The position numbers and the translations under genes were made by a program. From Bacillota bacterium (lineage in GTDB: Bacteria > Bacillota > Clostridia > Acetivibrionales > DSM-1351), in the NCBI GenBank assembly GCA_023436515.1, contig JAEZIV010000338.1, positions 1-15,656 of the forward strand: a stretch of DNA of 15,656 bases. Reading direction: 5' to 3'. This document shows positions 6,880-14,370 of the stretch, piece by piece; position 1 is the stretch's first letter, and each line of letters begins with the position of its first letter. Under the pieces are notes generated by a model, which saw nothing but the letters and a program-made list of their open reading frames with translations, was not told the origin of the DNA and searched no databases.

Positions 6880-7571
6880 TGGAGCATTTTAAATCTGCAG
6901 TTAAAATATTTAAGCAGTTGCTGATGGAGGGTGAAATCAATAGAAGGGAAAATTCCTTTTTGTACGGTGAGTATCTGGAATACGAGGTACAGGAGGCATT
7001 GGCATGCTTTGAAGAGGAGTTTGAATGCAAGCTACTAAATTTTGACGACTCAATTTACCTTGTGCCCAATATTAATAGCCAGCTTATTTCCATGCAACCA
7101 TCGGATTTCAGGAAGTATTTCGGAAGCAATGCCACTAATAGAGATGTATATCTGGGATATTATATAATAATGTTCATATTCTTTGAGTTTTATAATGGCA
7201 AAAATCGTGATCCCAAAAAAACTGATTTTATACAGATAAGTCATCTGATAAGCAGGCTGGATGAGCGTTTTGAACGGTTGGAAAAGCTTCCTGCCGATAA
7301 GATTGAAATGCTTGAGGAGGATTACAAGGTGAATCTCTCCAGTTCTATAGAACTATGGTCAAATATGCTTGTTGCCCACGATTCAAAGCGAAAGACAAAA
7401 TTCAATGTAGTAAAGAATGTATGCGACATTCTGGAAGACAACAAGCTGGCATATGTAGTGGAAAATCAGATTAGAACGACAAAAAAGCTTGACATTCTTA
7501 TGCGGCAATACTATCTGAATGCCGATAGGGCAAAGCTTCTACTAGAAGCCTTTGAAGAGGGGGTGCTGTGA
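6879..7571 (+). CDS. jetB: Wadjet protein JetB (KITE-like subunit, DUF6063 type)
   Basis: JetB is the small KITE subunit (MukE analogue) that binds the JetA kleisin and DNA. The protein is 230 aa from the ATG at 6879 (MEHFKSAVKIFKQLLMEGEI). In-frame ATGs at 6858 and 6867 exist but lack a ribosome binding site and would add residues before what looks like the natural first helix. It has the expected tandem winged-helix pattern: FKSAVKIFKQLL, a strand pair in CKLLNFDDSIYLVPN, a hydrophobic block YLGYYIIMFIFFEFY at about 90-105, and a C-terminal helical half with IRTTKKLDILMRQYYL. I recognise it mainly by size, this pattern and its place between jetA and jetC. The stop at 7569-7571 is one base before the jetC ATG, so the two are tightly coupled. 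Confidence 0.76.
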   Translation: MEHFKSAVKIFKQLLMEGEINRRENSFLYGEYLEYEVQEALACFEEEFECKLLNFDDSIYLVPNINSQLISMQPSDFRKYFGSNATNRDVYLGYYIIMFIFFEFYNGKNRDPKKTDFIQISHLISRLDERFERLEKLPADKIEMLEEDYKVNLSSSIELWSNMLVAHDSKRKTKFNVVKNVCDILEDNKLAYVVENQIRTTKKLDILMRQYYLNADRAKLLLEAFEEGVL

Positions 7572-7572
7572 T

Positions 7573-10500
7573 ATGCCTATGATAAACAGGGTTAGAATAG
7601 TGAATTTCTCATATAACAACAATAACAGGCACATAATAGATGAGTGTTTCAATTTCTATAACGGTGAAAATGCACTTTTGAGTCTCGCCAACGGAGGCGG
7701 AAAGTCTGTGCTGGTACAGGCTATGCTTCAGCCTATTCTTCCAAAAGCCTCACTTCTGGGAAGAAAATTTAGTGACTTTTTTACTGGCAGCAGAGCCCCA
7801 GCATATATCATGATTGAGTGGAAGCTGGAAGAGGAGGCAGGCTACCTGGTTACAGGCATTGCTGTTACAACCAGAGTCACACATTCCACAGATGAAGAAG
7901 AACAAAATACCGATATCAGGTATTTTACGTTTACCAGTTTTTATGAAAGCGCAAATGCTTTTGATATAAGGGATATTCCCGTTTGTGAGCAAACCGGCAG
8001 TAGTATACGGATTGCCTCATTTATGGAATTTAATAAGCTTCTTCAGAAGGAATGTGGTAGGGGTGAATTTGATATCGATGTATTTGAATCCACCAGAGAG
8101 GACCAGAGCGCCTATGAAAGAAAGCTTAACAGCTACTTCATTTCCAGAGATGAGTGGAAGGAACTCATGATGAAAATAAATGAAGCCGAGCATGGTGTCT
8201 CAGAGGTTTTCTCAGAGTGTAAAACCTCCAGAAAGGTTATGGAGCAATGGATTATTAAATACATAGAAAAAGTGCTGGACAAGTCTTCAGATGGAGAAAT
8301 GTCGGATCATAAAAAGCTTGAGATAATGATGGGGCAAGTTGCTCAGTCCCTAGTGGATAATGAGAAGCATATAAAGGAATTCAAGGCTATAAGTGAATTC
8401 AGAAATGAGGCACACAATCTTGCTCAGGAAGCAAATAATGTACTGAAAAGTCTTGATGAGGAAGATAGAATAAAAAAGGAAATATGTGGTGGATATTTGG
8501 TTTTAAAGTCTCAGGTAGACGTTTTCGATAATAAGCTCATTGAGATTGATATAAAAAAGAAGGATATCGCAGAGGAATTAGTACAAATAGAACAGGAAAG
8601 GAAATCCGAAGAGTTTTACAGGCTGGAGGGTGAAATAGATATTCTGACTGAAAAGCTTGTTAAGCTTAATAATGTAAAGACGGAACTAAGCAATGAAAAG
8701 GCCGCGGCAGACCATGAGCTCAGACTTCAGCAGGCGGCTGAAAAGTATAAAAAGATATGTGAAAAGCATATCGAAATAAGTGAACTTACAGAGAGTATTG
8801 CAAATGCCTCCAAGGACAAGGAGGAACTAAACATAAGGCTCAATCAGGTGAGTTTTTCATTGAAGTGTTTACTTCAGCAGGAGTTGGAGAAAAAGACTGA
8901 ACTGATACGGAACAAAGAGGGACAGCTCAATGACATCAGGCAGGAGCTTTTGAATATTGAGAAAGATAAGTCAGAGAGTCAGAGTAAGCAAAACGTAATG
9001 ATTGCTGATAAGGGAAGACTGTCTGTGGGAATTGAAGCTTTTGAAAAAGAAGAGCCAGCAATTCTAAAAAGCCTTGGACTTGAACTCTATAGAAATCCTT
9101 TCCTGAATGAGCTGGATAATAAGGAAGTTGAAAAGACTGGCATTGAACTCCAAAATGATTTGGAGAATAAATTGATTATTCTGACAGAAAAGAAACAGAG
9201 ACTTGAAAAGTGCAGCTTGGAACTTGTTGAAGCTGAAAAGCAAAGAGAGCAGTTACAACTAAAAGAAAAAACACTGATTACTGATTTGGCAGAGGCTGAA
9301 AGCTCTATCAAGGGCTATCAGGACAAAAAGAATAATATTTTGATGGCTTTGAATAGATTCAACATCGGTGAAGAATATCTTTTCGACCACGAATATATTG
9401 TCAGGGAAGCAAGAGAATACCTGCATAACTGGGAGAAGAAGTCCTTTGCCCTGAAAATGGAGATTGTTGACCTTGAAAAGAGAATTCATGGAATTGAGAC
9501 AGGAGAGAGCTATCTTCCGGCTAAGCTGTTGACCATTATGAGGGAGAATAGCTTGGAGCCTTACACAGGGGAGAAATATTTAAGGGAAGCTGATGAGGAG
9601 CAAAGGTTGAAGCTTCTGCAGAATAATCCACTGCTTCCATATGCACTTATTGTTACAGAAAAGGAACAGGAACTGCTTAAGGCTTTGATTGCCGAACAGG
9701 ATTTTAGTCAAATAGTTCCTATAATAAGGTACAGGGAGATAGAGCAGAATGCCGATATGGCATCCATCAAAATCAGCTTTATTACCTCATCAAAAAACGC
9801 ATATCTGGACGGTGAAGGTATAGAAGCGTACATTGACGGCTTAAATCTGGAGCATGAAAAAAGCCTTCAAAATCTTAAAGATACGGAAGCTGTTATTGAC
9901 AGGATTAATAGGGATTACAGCCTGATTGATGGATTTGCTTTTTCAGTTGAGCATGAGAAGAATCTTTATGGTAGAAGAGATTTAATAGATCAGCAGCTTA
10001 AGGAGCTTACGACCGCCATAACTAACTGTAGTACTGGTATAAGGGCTCTGAGCGAAGAAAAGGACAGGCTTAACATAGAAATAGTAGATGCTAGTGAAAA
10101 GATAAGCAACGCTGAGGGTAGAATGGCTGCTTTCAAACGGTATATTGAAAGAAACGCAGTTTACATGGAGCAATTGGCTGCCTACAATGCACTCACCTCA
10201 GAGCTTGAAAGCATAAATTCCATGTGGGAGAAGCTTTGTTCCAGAGAAAAAAGCCTGAATGAGCGTGTTTTGGCAGTTAATCAGGAATTGAATGTTGTCA
10301 GAAACGAGCTTAAAGCATTACAGGAAAAAATGCTTGAGGTTGAAAATTGCTCCGAAACAGAGGTTATTAATGCTTCTATTTTTGAGCTTGAGGGCATGTT
10401 GGCTTCCTTGAGAAAAGAGCAGAACAATCTGTTGGAAGAATTGCTGACACGAAGGAAGAGACTTGACAAGGATGTAAAGGATGAGGAAAGGTCTATTGAA

Positions 10501-11979
10501 AAGCTCCGGCTTGATGGTTCTGACGAATACAAGAGAATTGTCTATTCGGAGGCTACTGAAAATCAGCTTCAGGACAAGCTTGATTATCTGGAGAAAAAAA
10601 TCAGCTACACCACAAATGATTACAATGCGGAAAATGTAAAGCTAGAAAAAGCTAATACCCGAAGGGATATTCTGCAAAAATCTATGGGGGGTAGACCGTT
10701 GGTGCCCATAGAAAAAATCAGAGGCAGCTTTGATACAAGAAAAGCTGCTTTAAATAAAGAACTGACAGATATCGAAAGTAAAGAAAAGCACATAAATACC
10801 GAAAAGCAGGATCTGAAGGTTGTTCTGGTAAGGATTGAGACAGGTATCAGCGAGATTAACAATATCTTGACCGTCGAATATAACCGCTCGTATGAAGCTG
10901 TCCGAGAAACGATAATGAGCACATTAACTAAATATTTGCAAGCTTCCAAAGCAGCGGAAAAGAGCATTGTGCAATTTGAAAAGATTAGCTCGAGTTTTGT
11001 TGTAAAGCATGAAGGCTGTGAGGAAGGAACTATCAAGGATGCACTTAAGGGTCTGAAGGGTCAGCTTCAGTTACTGGAACACAGCTTTGACAAATATTAT
11101 TACCTATCTGAACGTTTAGCATACTATGACAGCCAACTGTTAAATATCCTAAGCCTTATGGAGAGTAAGATTCAGCAATTGGAGCACAGCCGTAAGGATC
11201 TTGTAGAGCATGCATTCCTGGAAGCAAAGCAGATATATGCTGAGATTCCCAAAATCTCTGAAAACTCTGCAGTTGAAATAGATGGAGTCAGAAAAAAGGT
11301 TCTTGATATTTTATTTAAGGAGATGGAGGATGAATTGGCAGCTCGGGAGAAAATGTCCAACTATATAAGTGAATGCCTGAGCAGCCTAACAGCACTTATT
11401 AAGGATAACGCCGATGACAGCAAGCTCAGAAGAGATCTGGAAAAATACATGTCCACAAAGGAGCTCTTTAATGTGATTAGCCCCCTTGAGAGCTGTGTTA
11501 TTAAAGCATATAAGGTGGATTTGAATGAGAGGAACAGGCGTATGCTGCCCTGGGAGGAGATTATAGTAAAAAATTCAGGGGGTGAAAAATTCGTCGCGTA
11601 TTTTTCATTGTTGATTGCCCTTATTTCATATAGTCGTAAACAGCAAAGAGGCTCTACTGCTTTCAGAAATAGAGAGGAAAGCAAGGTCCTGATTATGGAC
11701 AATCCGTTTGGCCCCATAACCTCAGGACACCTTTTAAAGCCTATGTTTGATATTGCGAAAAAATATAATACACAGCTTATTTGCCTTTCGGACATAAAGC
11801 AGGGTGACGTTATAAACAGCTTCGACTTGATCTATATGGTGAAAATCCGTCAAACCATGAACAGGGAGGATTACCTCGAGCTGGAACCCATCGTGCAAAG
11901 AAAGATGGCGCAGGATGAAAGACTGGAAAAGGCGTATTATCATTATATTAGACCGGAACAGATGAGCTTGTTTGAATAG
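7573..11979 (+). CDS. jetC: Wadjet protein JetC (SMC/MukB-like ATPase)
   Basis: JetC is the motor of the Wadjet condensin. The 1468-aa protein starts at ATG 7573, 9 nt after GAGGGGG (7557-7563); an in-frame TTG at 7552 is less likely. The N-terminal head half has INRVRIVNFSYNNNNRHIID and Walker A LANGGGKSV (Lys44, Ser45). Long heptad-rich coiled coil follows from about 260 to 650, then a compact hinge-like region at about 680-740 (LLPYALIVTEKEQELL through DGEGIEAYIDGL), then coil again to about 1240. The C-terminal head half carries an ABC signature-like NSGGEKF (1334-1340), Walker B VLIMDNPFG (Asp1376, Asn1377) and LICLSDIKQ where an H-loop is expected. The usual catalytic Glu after the Walker B Asp is Asn here. 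SbcC/Rad50 was considered; the jetA and jetB partners and absence of a zinc-hook CxxC argue for JetC. Confidence 0.88.
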   Translation: MPMINRVRIVNFSYNNNNRHIIDECFNFYNGENALLSLANGGGKSVLVQAMLQPILPKASLLGRKFSDFFTGSRAPAYIMIEWKLEEEAGYLVTGIAVTTRVTHSTDEEEQNTDIRYFTFTSFYESANAFDIRDIPVCEQTGSSIRIASFMEFNKLLQKECGRGEFDIDVFESTREDQSAYERKLNSYFISRDEWKELMMKINEAEHGVSEVFSECKTSRKVMEQWIIKYIEKVLDKSSDGEMSDHKKLEIMMGQVAQSLVDNEKHIKEFKAISEFRNEAHNLAQEANNVLKSLDEEDRIKKEICGGYLVLKSQVDVFDNKLIEIDIKKKDIAEELVQIEQERKSEEFYRLEGEIDILTEKLVKLNNVKTELSNEKAAADHELRLQQAAEKYKKICEKHIEISELTESIANASKDKEELNIRLNQVSFSLKCLLQQELEKKTELIRNKEGQLNDIRQELLNIEKDKSESQSKQNVMIADKGRLSVGIEAFEKEEPAILKSLGLELYRNPFLNELDNKEVEKTGIELQNDLENKLIILTEKKQRLEKCSLELVEAEKQREQLQLKEKTLITDLAEAESSIKGYQDKKNNILMALNRFNIGEEYLFDHEYIVREAREYLHNWEKKSFALKMEIVDLEKRIHGIETGESYLPAKLLTIMRENSLEPYTGEKYLREADEEQRLKLLQNNPLLPYALIVTEKEQELLKALIAEQDFSQIVPIIRYREIEQNADMASIKISFITSSKNAYLDGEGIEAYIDGLNLEHEKSLQNLKDTEAVIDRINRDYSLIDGFAFSVEHEKNLYGRRDLIDQQLKELTTAITNCSTGIRALSEEKDRLNIEIVDASEKISNAEGRMAAFKRYIERNAVYMEQLAAYNALTSELESINSMWEKLCSREKSLNERVLAVNQELNVVRNELKALQEKMLEVENCSETEVINASIFELEGMLASLRKEQNNLLEELLTRRKRLDKDVKDEERSIEKLRLDGSDEYKRIVYSEATENQLQDKLDYLEKKISYTTNDYNAENVKLEKANTRRDILQKSMGGRPLVPIEKIRGSFDTRKAALNKELTDIESKEKHINTEKQDLKVVLVRIETGISEINNILTVEYNRSYEAVRETIMSTLTKYLQASKAAEKSIVQFEKISSSFVVKHEGCEEGTIKDALKGLKGQLQLLEHSFDKYYYLSERLAYYDSQLLNILSLMESKIQQLEHSRKDLVEHAFLEAKQIYAEIPKISENSAVEIDGVRKKVLDILFKEMEDELAAREKMSNYISECLSSLTALIKDNADDSKLRRDLEKYMSTKELFNVISPLESCVIKAYKVDLNERNRRMLPWEEIIVKNSGGEKFVAYFSLLIALISYSRKQQRGSTAFRNREESKVLIMDNPFGPITSGHLLKPMFDIAKKYNTQLICLSDIKQGDVINSFDLIYMVKIRQTMNREDYLELEPIVQRKMAQDERLEKAYYHYIRPEQMSLFE

Positions 11980-12099
11980 GAGAGTCTTTGCATTCAAGGG
12001 TAATATAGAAAAAGCAATCAAAATTTTAAAAACTGAGTTTTTGCAAAATATTTTCAAAAATTATTGATTTGATGTAAAAAAACTGGTATCATTCTCATG

Positions 12100-12132
12100 T
12101 AATGGGGTATAATTTATTATAAACCCCCATTA
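12100..12132. promoter_or_regulatory. Near-perfect 33-bp dyad over the -10 box of the AAA/RloB operon
   Basis: Outer arms TAATGGGG (12100-12107) and CCCCATTA (12125-12132) pair exactly. Inside them, TATAAT (12108-12113), TT and ATTATA (12116-12121) form a second exact palindrome, with three extra bases (12122-12124) as the only asymmetry. TATAAT is a perfect -10 hexamer facing the ATPase gene; no strong -35 is seen. The arrangement suits an operator that blocks RNA polymerase. It could also fold as an RNA hairpin, but no T-run follows it. The rest of the gap (11980-12099) is very AT-rich and shows no convincing terminator. Confidence 0.5.
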
Positions 12133-12153
12133 TTAAGGGAAGAGGTGTTTGAT

Positions 12154-13443
12154 GTGTTAAAAGAGTTCTCTTTTTCCAACTTTGCTTCATATTTAGATAC
12201 AGCTAACTTTACAATGGAAACATCAAAATATGTTAAGGACTTCAAAGGTTTAAACACTTTTGAGACAAAAAATGTTGAATTGGTAAAGTCTGCATTTATT
12301 TTCGGTGCAAATGCAAGCGGAAAAACAAATATAACAAAAGCCATCTCCTTTATGAAATCTCTAGTATTATTTTCTTTTGAAAATGAATCCATATTAAAAA
12401 ATACTAATAAGTTTATGTTTTCTAGTGACTCAAATAAGACCCCTTCAAGATTTGAGGTTGTTTTTATTGTACCAGAGAATGATGACGAGATTACTTATAG
12501 ATATGGTTTTGAGATAAATCATGATAAAATATCTAAGGAGTGGCTATATAGGAAAGTTAAAAAGGAAGTGTGTATATTCGAGAGAGATGAGATTCTTCCA
12601 GAAAAAATTAGAATATGCAGAAATGAATTTAAAAAAGCAGAATTAGTGAGGGAATACACTAGAGATAATGCATTGTTTGTTTCAACTGCGTATAAATTTA
12701 ATGTTACATTTGTTAATGTTATAAGGGATTGGTTTAAAAGGATTGAAGTTATTAATTTCCATACAACTCCAGGTGAAACTGTTAGCCTTTTGAAAAATGA
12801 CGAATCCAAATATAAGCCTCTTATACTAGAATATCTTAGACAAGCAGACTTTGGTATTTCAGACTTTTATATAGAGGTTAAAGACGTTGATTTGAGTTCA
12901 AAAGAAAAATTTTTAAACATACTTCAGAATTCTGGAATTACTATTACAATTAGTGAAACTGAAGACGATGTAGTTTTGCCAAGCAAAATGATAGATTTAA
13001 AAACAAAGCATAAAGTATATAATCAAGAAAAAGAGTTAAGTGGAGAGAAGATTATTTCTTTTACTAAGTACCAATCAGAGGGTACAATTAAGTTTTTTGA
13101 GTTGATAGGACCATTTATAAATGCTTTGATGGATAAGAAGATTATTTTTGTTGACGAAATAGACTCAAGACTTCACTGTGCGATAGTTAAATTTTTGGTA
13201 AGTTTATTCAATTCGATTGATATAAATGCTGATAATGCTCAATTAATTGCAACTACACATGATGTTTTATTACTTGAAGAAAACATAAGACGTGATCAAA
13301 TTTGGTTTTCACAAAAAAATAAATATGGTGAAAGCGAGCTATATTGCTTATCTGACTTTACTGGTGTTAGAAAAAAAGATTTACTATTGAAAAAATATTT
13401 AATGGGTCAATTTGGTGCTATACCATTTATAGGTAGGAAGTGA
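12154..13443 (+). CDS. rloA: AAA_15/AAA_21-type ATPase, RloA-like partner of RloB
   Basis: Predicted ATPase component of a two-gene phage-defence system of the RloA/RloB or AbiLi/AbiLii kind. The protein is about 429 aa. It has Walker A GANASGKTN (51-59, Lys57), a signature-like YQSEGT (about 306-311), Walker B IIFVDEIDSRLH (Asp334, Glu335) and an H-loop-like IATTHD (His369). All ATPase residues look intact. I chose the GTG at 12154 (VLKEFSFSNFASYLD) because relatives usually begin M-L-x-E-F-S and AAGAGG sits 8 nt upstream; a GTG at 12145 would add three residues. Base composition looks more AT-rich by eye than the Wadjet genes, hinting at separate acquisition. The stop (13441-13443) overlaps the next start, so the two are co-translated. 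Other AAA-plus-Toprim systems such as PARIS are related in logic, but the partner here is RloB-like. Confidence 0.85.
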   Translation: MLKEFSFSNFASYLDTANFTMETSKYVKDFKGLNTFETKNVELVKSAFIFGANASGKTNITKAISFMKSLVLFSFENESILKNTNKFMFSSDSNKTPSRFEVVFIVPENDDEITYRYGFEINHDKISKEWLYRKVKKEVCIFERDEILPEKIRICRNEFKKAELVREYTRDNALFVSTAYKFNVTFVNVIRDWFKRIEVINFHTTPGETVSLLKNDESKYKPLILEYLRQADFGISDFYIEVKDVDLSSKEKFLNILQNSGITITISETEDDVVLPSKMIDLKTKHKVYNQEKELSGEKIISFTKYQSEGTIKFFELIGPFINALMDKKIIFVDEIDSRLHCAIVKFLVSLFNSIDINADNAQLIATTHDVLLLEENIRRDQIWFSQKNKYGESELYCLSDFTGVRKKDLLLKKYLMGQFGAIPFIGRK

Positions 13444-14036
13444 TTTTGTTGGGGAAAAAGGTTGCAGGTAGAAGACCCACAAGAAGGGCTATTGATACAA
13501 TTCTTATACTTTGTGGGGGAGATACGGAAAAAATATATTTTGATAACTTTAAAAGCCGAGTTGCAAAGATAAAGGTAGAGACTGTATTAGAGGCGGATTC
13601 CCCTCTTAACCTTGTCAACTTGGCAATAGAAAAAATAGCTGAAAACTATTTACAGGTTTGGGTCGTTTTTGACAGGGATGAGTTTGACTGTTTTGATGCT
13701 GCTATTCAACTTAAAAAAGGCATAAATGTTGCCTATTCAAACCAAGCGTTTGACTTATGGTTTATTCTTCATTTTCAGCGTTTGGAAGGCGGATTCCACA
13801 GGAGCAACTTTGAACACGAAATAAATAAGCTAATGAAAAGAAATGAGAGAAATAAGCTTACAAAACCGTATAATAATATATATGGCTTATTAAAGAGTAG
13901 ATTAGACACAGCAATAACAAATGCAACATTAGGCCATCAGAAACATAAAAGGGATAACGGAGATATGCCTATATCTAGCTGGGAGTCCTGCACTACAGTT
14001 TATCAACTTATTGAACTACTAAAGAAAGTGCAATAA
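13440..14036 (+). CDS. rloB: RloB-like protein (Toprim-type effector partner of the ATPase)
   Basis: Second gene of the RloA/RloB-like pair, 198 aa from a GTG at 13440 that overlaps the ATPase stop by GTGA. A TTG at 13446, 7 nt after AGGA, is an equally plausible start. Family landmarks: a basic N-terminus (GKKVAGRRPTRR), a strand plus loop LILCGGDTEKIYF (residues 22-34), the acidic pair in VVFDRDEFD (Asp78, Asp80), and NQAFDLWFILHF (101-112), a hallmark of RloB proteins. Relatives have an E-G-x-T-E pattern at the first loop; here it is G26-G27-D-T-E, so the Toprim-type glutamate is missing. Codon 26 is GGG, one transition from GAG. The C-terminus is full length and ends at TAA. RloB proteins are thought to be effectors of restriction-linked or abortive-infection loci; the exact target is not known to me. 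Confidence 0.82.
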   Translation: MILLGKKVAGRRPTRRAIDTILILCGGDTEKIYFDNFKSRVAKIKVETVLEADSPLNLVNLAIEKIAENYLQVWVVFDRDEFDCFDAAIQLKKGINVAYSNQAFDLWFILHFQRLEGGFHRSNFEHEINKLMKRNERNKLTKPYNNIYGLLKSRLDTAITNATLGHQKHKRDNGDMPISSWESCTTVYQLIELLKKVQ

Positions 14037-14037
14037 C

Positions 14038-14245
14038 CCATACTACTCTGTGCTGTACATTATATCCTGCATTCAGTTGTCCCATTGCCCATAGCATCTT
14101 CCCTCATCCTCATAAAAGTAGCATCTTTATCAGATTTGGAAAAACTATTTCTGTCACCACAAATAAGTGTTTTTTTGAGTATATTCTTTAAGTTTTCAAG
14201 ATATTCTTCAAGCCCTCTGTAATAGAGAAGACCCATAATTGACAT
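14038..14245 (-). pseudogene. IS1182-family transposase remnant, frameshifted
   Basis: The minus strand encodes RNSFSKSDKDATFMRMREDAMGNG, the conserved RNS-SKTD-DATFMRMKED-H-NGQL block of IS1182-family transposases (shown here as separate known motifs). The frame then shifts: reading on in the next frame gives GQLNAGYNVQ, which continues the motif, so one extra G near the GGG at about 14078-14081 explains the break. Only about 65 codons of a protein normally over 400 aa long remain, and no terminal inverted repeats are seen. The remnant runs up to the RloB stop codon, suggesting that an insertion or recombination event occurred right behind the defence genes. Confidence 0.75.
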
Positions 14246-14266
14246 TCTAATTGTACTCTGTGCACA

Positions 14267-14295
14267 TTGACAGGTGCAATTTTATGGATTATAAT
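14267..14295 (+). promoter_or_regulatory. Consensus sigma-A promoter for the pucR-codA operon
   Basis: A perfect TTGACA (14267-14272) and a perfect TATAAT (14290-14295) with 17-bp spacing. Transcription should start near 14302, giving a 69-nt leader before the ATG at 14371. This is the strongest promoter in the window, yet an intrinsic terminator begins about 8 nt downstream of the start. Confidence 0.75.
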
Positions 14296-14308
14296 TTGCT
14301 TTAATAAC

Positions 14309-14355
14309 GAAGGCGTTAACTGGAAACAGTTGGCGTCTTTTTTTGTATTTTTTTT
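14309..14355 (+). terminator. Intrinsic terminator within the pucR leader
   Basis: AAGGCGTTAACTG (14310-14322) pairs along its full 13 bp, allowing three G-U pairs, with CAGTTGGCGTCTT (14327-14339) across a GAAA loop. Seven T residues (14338-14344) and, after GTA, eight more T (14348-14355) follow. This is a typical rho-independent terminator. Since it lies between a consensus promoter and the ribosome binding site AGAGGTGG (14360-14367), it would cut most transcripts at about 43 nt unless antitermination occurs. It could instead end transcripts coming from the left. Confidence 0.75.
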
Positions 14356-14370
14356 CTTAAGAGGTGGATT

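Noticed and set aside
10620..11795. Minus-strand frames of 138 and 144 codons inside jetC
   Set aside because: Serine- and leucine-rich antisense shadows of lysine- and glutamate-rich coiled-coil codons.
7573..11979. JetC as an SbcC/Rad50 repair ATPase
   Set aside because: No CxxC zinc hook in the middle of the coils and no SbcD-like partner; the kleisin, KITE and Toprim partners fit Wadjet.
12024..12060. Hairpin AAAAACTGAGTTTTT as the jetC terminator
   Set aside because: The stem is almost all A-T with a minimal loop and no T-tract directly after it, so it would be a very weak terminator.
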